From Pseudomonadota bacterium (GTDB lineage Bacteria; Pseudomonadota; Alphaproteobacteria; Sphingomonadales; SMXR01): a stretch of 8,056 nucleotides of DNA. Under the pieces are notes generated by a model that worked only from the letters and a program-made list of their open reading frames with translations, had not been told where the DNA came from and did not search any database. The DNA is taken from positions 1 to 8,056 of the forward strand of contig JACZYI010000075.1 of assembly GCA_022571175.1 (NCBI GenBank), written 5' to 3'. Of this stretch, positions 7,098 to 8,056 are shown piece after piece; within the stretch, counting starts at the first letter, position 1, and every line of letters begins with the position of its first letter. The translations under genes were made by a program, and so were the position numbers.

Positions 7098-8056
7098 ATG
7101 TCCCTGGTTTTACGCCTGTTTATTGGTTTAAGTGTGATTGTTTTTGCACCAACTGCTTTTGCTGATGAGTTGACCGTTGACCGTCTGGTGGGCAGTCCAT
7201 CCCTCAACGGTGCCAGCGTTGTCGGTTTGCAGTTATCGCCTGATGGCACCCGGGTGACTTATCTCAAGGGCAAACAGGAAGACTTCCGTACCCAGGACCT
7301 CTGGGAATTTAACATTGCCGATAATGAGCATCGCCTGCTGGTGGATTCAGCTCTGCTACTACCGGAGGGTGAAGAGCTGACGGAAGTGGAAATTGCCCGG
7401 CGTAACCGCCAGCGCATTTTTGCCAGCGGCATTGTGGAATATTACTGGTCGCCGGATGGCCAAGCGCTTTTATTTCCTCTGGGCGGCGATCTTTATTACC
7501 TGCCCCTGGGTGGTGAGGCTCAGCGCCTGACCGAGACCGAAGCCTTTGAAACCGACAGTCGGTTTTCTCCAGGAGGGCATTATGTTTCTTATATCCGCGA
7601 GCAAACGCTTTTTGTGATTGAGATCGCAAGCGGCGAAAATCGTCAGATTTCCCCTGCTGGCGGTGACACCATTTCCTATGGCGTTGCCGATTTTGCCGCT
7701 CAGGAAGAAATGTATCGATCCACCGGCTATTGGTGGTCTCCTGATGAAAGACATCTGGCATATACCCGCATTGATGAAGCACCGATTCGGCTTGTAAACC
7801 GCTATGAGATTAACGCGGATGGTATTCGCACGGTGCCGCAACGCTACCCTTTTGCCGGTACGGATAATGCCCACCGGATTTACCGTTTCTCCGTGAAAGA
7901 GTATTTAAAAGAAGAGGACAACCAGATTCGGATTTATTTTAAAGCAACTATGCCGTATCTTCGGGAAATGCAGGAACAGAATCCCCTGCCGTCCATTATG
8001 CTGAATGTAAAAGGTGTATCACATATTCGGAAACCCCAATGCCACTTTGGCTGGGA
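7098..8056 (+). CDS. Secreted S9 family peptidase, dipeptidyl peptidase IV-like, N-terminal propeller part (runs off the right edge)
   Basis: By family, this enzyme removes X-Pro/X-Ala dipeptides from peptide N-termini in the periplasm or outside the cell. The window holds 319 codons. Residues 1-22 form a signal peptide: a basic N-terminus, a hydrophobic core, and a TAFA cleavage site before DE. Beta-propeller blades are shown by repeated 'SPDG'-type turns ('LQLSPDGTRVTYL', 'YYWSPDGQALLF'). The most telling stretch is 'AAQEEMYRSTGYWWSPDER', whose E203/E204 pair matches the double Glu that binds the substrate amino terminus in DPP IV (E205/E206 in the human enzyme). The Ser-Asp-His catalytic triad belongs to the C-terminal hydrolase domain and would lie outside the window. 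After 'RYPFAGTDNAH' (residue 259) the sequence no longer resembles the family, so the gene may be interrupted. It sits 34 bp after the permease gene on the same strand, but shared transcription is unproven. Confidence 0.82.
   Translation, partial: MSLVLRLFIGLSVIVFAPTAFADELTVDRLVGSPSLNGASVVGLQLSPDGTRVTYLKGKQEDFRTQDLWEFNIADNEHRLLVDSALLLPEGEELTEVEIARRNRQRIFASGIVEYYWSPDGQALLFPLGGDLYYLPLGGEAQRLTETEAFETDSRFSPGGHYVSYIREQTLFVIEIASGENRQISPAGGDTISYGVADFAAQEEMYRSTGYWWSPDERHLAYTRIDEAPIRLVNRYEINADGIRTVPQRYPFAGTDNAHRIYRFSVKEYLKEEDNQIRIYFKATMPYLREMQEQNPLPSIMLNVKGVSHIRKPQCHFGW
7878..8056 (+). other. Atypical tail of the peptidase frame, possible insertion, rearrangement or join
   Basis: The frame stays open, but the encoded residues 261-319 ('IYRFSVKEYLKEEDNQ', later 'MPYLREMQEQNPLPS' and 'HIRKPQCHFGW') are charged and helix-like and lack the strand and turn pattern of DPP IV blades. 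GC is about 39% for 7881-7980, against about 55% in the preceding 80 bases. The other two forward frames do not restore a family-like sequence, so a simple frameshift does not explain it. The final 40 bases, beginning near TGTATCACATATTCGG at 8015, could be the end of an insertion sequence whose body lies outside. That is a guess; no transposase is seen. Confidence 0.35.

Noticed and set aside
6518..7249. Long 243-codon minus-strand open frame crossing the end of the permease gene and the start of the peptidase gene
   Set aside because: It is antisense to two well-supported genes, is rich in His, Asn, Lys and Arg as expected of an antisense shadow, and has no recognisable domain.
7309..7874. 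Two overlapping minus-strand open frames opposite the peptidase gene
   Set aside because: The plus-strand frame has a signal peptide, propeller motifs and the DPP IV double-Glu motif; the antisense frames show no family features.
7878..8056. Simple frameshift as the explanation of the atypical peptidase tail
   Set aside because: The second forward frame stops after seven codons and the third stops after about 22, and neither gives propeller-like sequence.
1..8056. Search for CRISPR repeats, tRNA or rRNA genes, phage or defence genes
   Set aside because: No regularly spaced repeats, cloverleaf-like segments or recognisable defence domains were seen; nearly all of the window is explained by the six genes.

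Overview
The window looks like chromosomal DNA of a Gram-negative proteobacterium. The evidence is an RND efflux pair with a periplasmic adaptor, a secreted dipeptidyl-peptidase-IV-like enzyme and a Liu-type leucine-degradation operon, with moderate GC content. An alphaproteobacterium seems most plausible, but the sequence alone does not separate alpha from gamma. Nothing here looks like a defence system, CRISPR array, prophage or RNA gene. Most of the window is ordinary metabolic and transport sequence; the two places that deserve attention are the shared control region at 1680-1793 and the right edge after about 7878.

Left arm, minus strand (1-1679). The first codons of a probable enoyl-CoA hydratase (1-46, running off the left edge) follow a complete methylcrotonyl-CoA carboxylase beta subunit (72-1679) at 25 bp. 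This is the classical Liu order: carboxylation of 3-methylcrotonyl-CoA, then hydration of 3-methylglutaconyl-CoA in leucine/isovalerate breakdown. The biotin-carrying alpha subunit and HMG-CoA lyase are expected beyond the left edge.

Control region (1680-1793). A 114-bp intergenic region separates the carboxylase gene from a divergent LysR-type regulator. It holds a two-tier dyad centred on 1761, with plausible sigma-70 promoters in both directions whose -10 boxes fall on the same few bases. This is a natural place for the LysR protein to bind and to regulate both itself and the leucine operon.

Right arm, plus strand (1794-8056). LysR (1794-2690) is followed by a membrane-fusion adaptor (2832-3920) and an RND permease (3947-7063). 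The two efflux genes are 26 bp apart, and the second has a near-perfect Shine-Dalgarno. No outer-membrane channel gene is present in the window, so the pump probably borrows a TolC-type protein encoded elsewhere. A tandem 10-bp repeat fills much of the 34-bp gap to the last gene, a signal-peptide-bearing S9 peptidase (7098 to the right edge). Its N-terminal beta-propeller is convincing to about residue 259. After that the encoded sequence stops looking like the family and GC content falls, although the frame stays open. This suggests an insertion, a rearrangement or an assembly join near 7878.

Functionally, the divergent pair forms one putative regulatory unit (LysR and leucine catabolism). 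The LysR gene also sits directly upstream of the efflux pair, so control of the pump by the same regulator is a reasonable but untested alternative.
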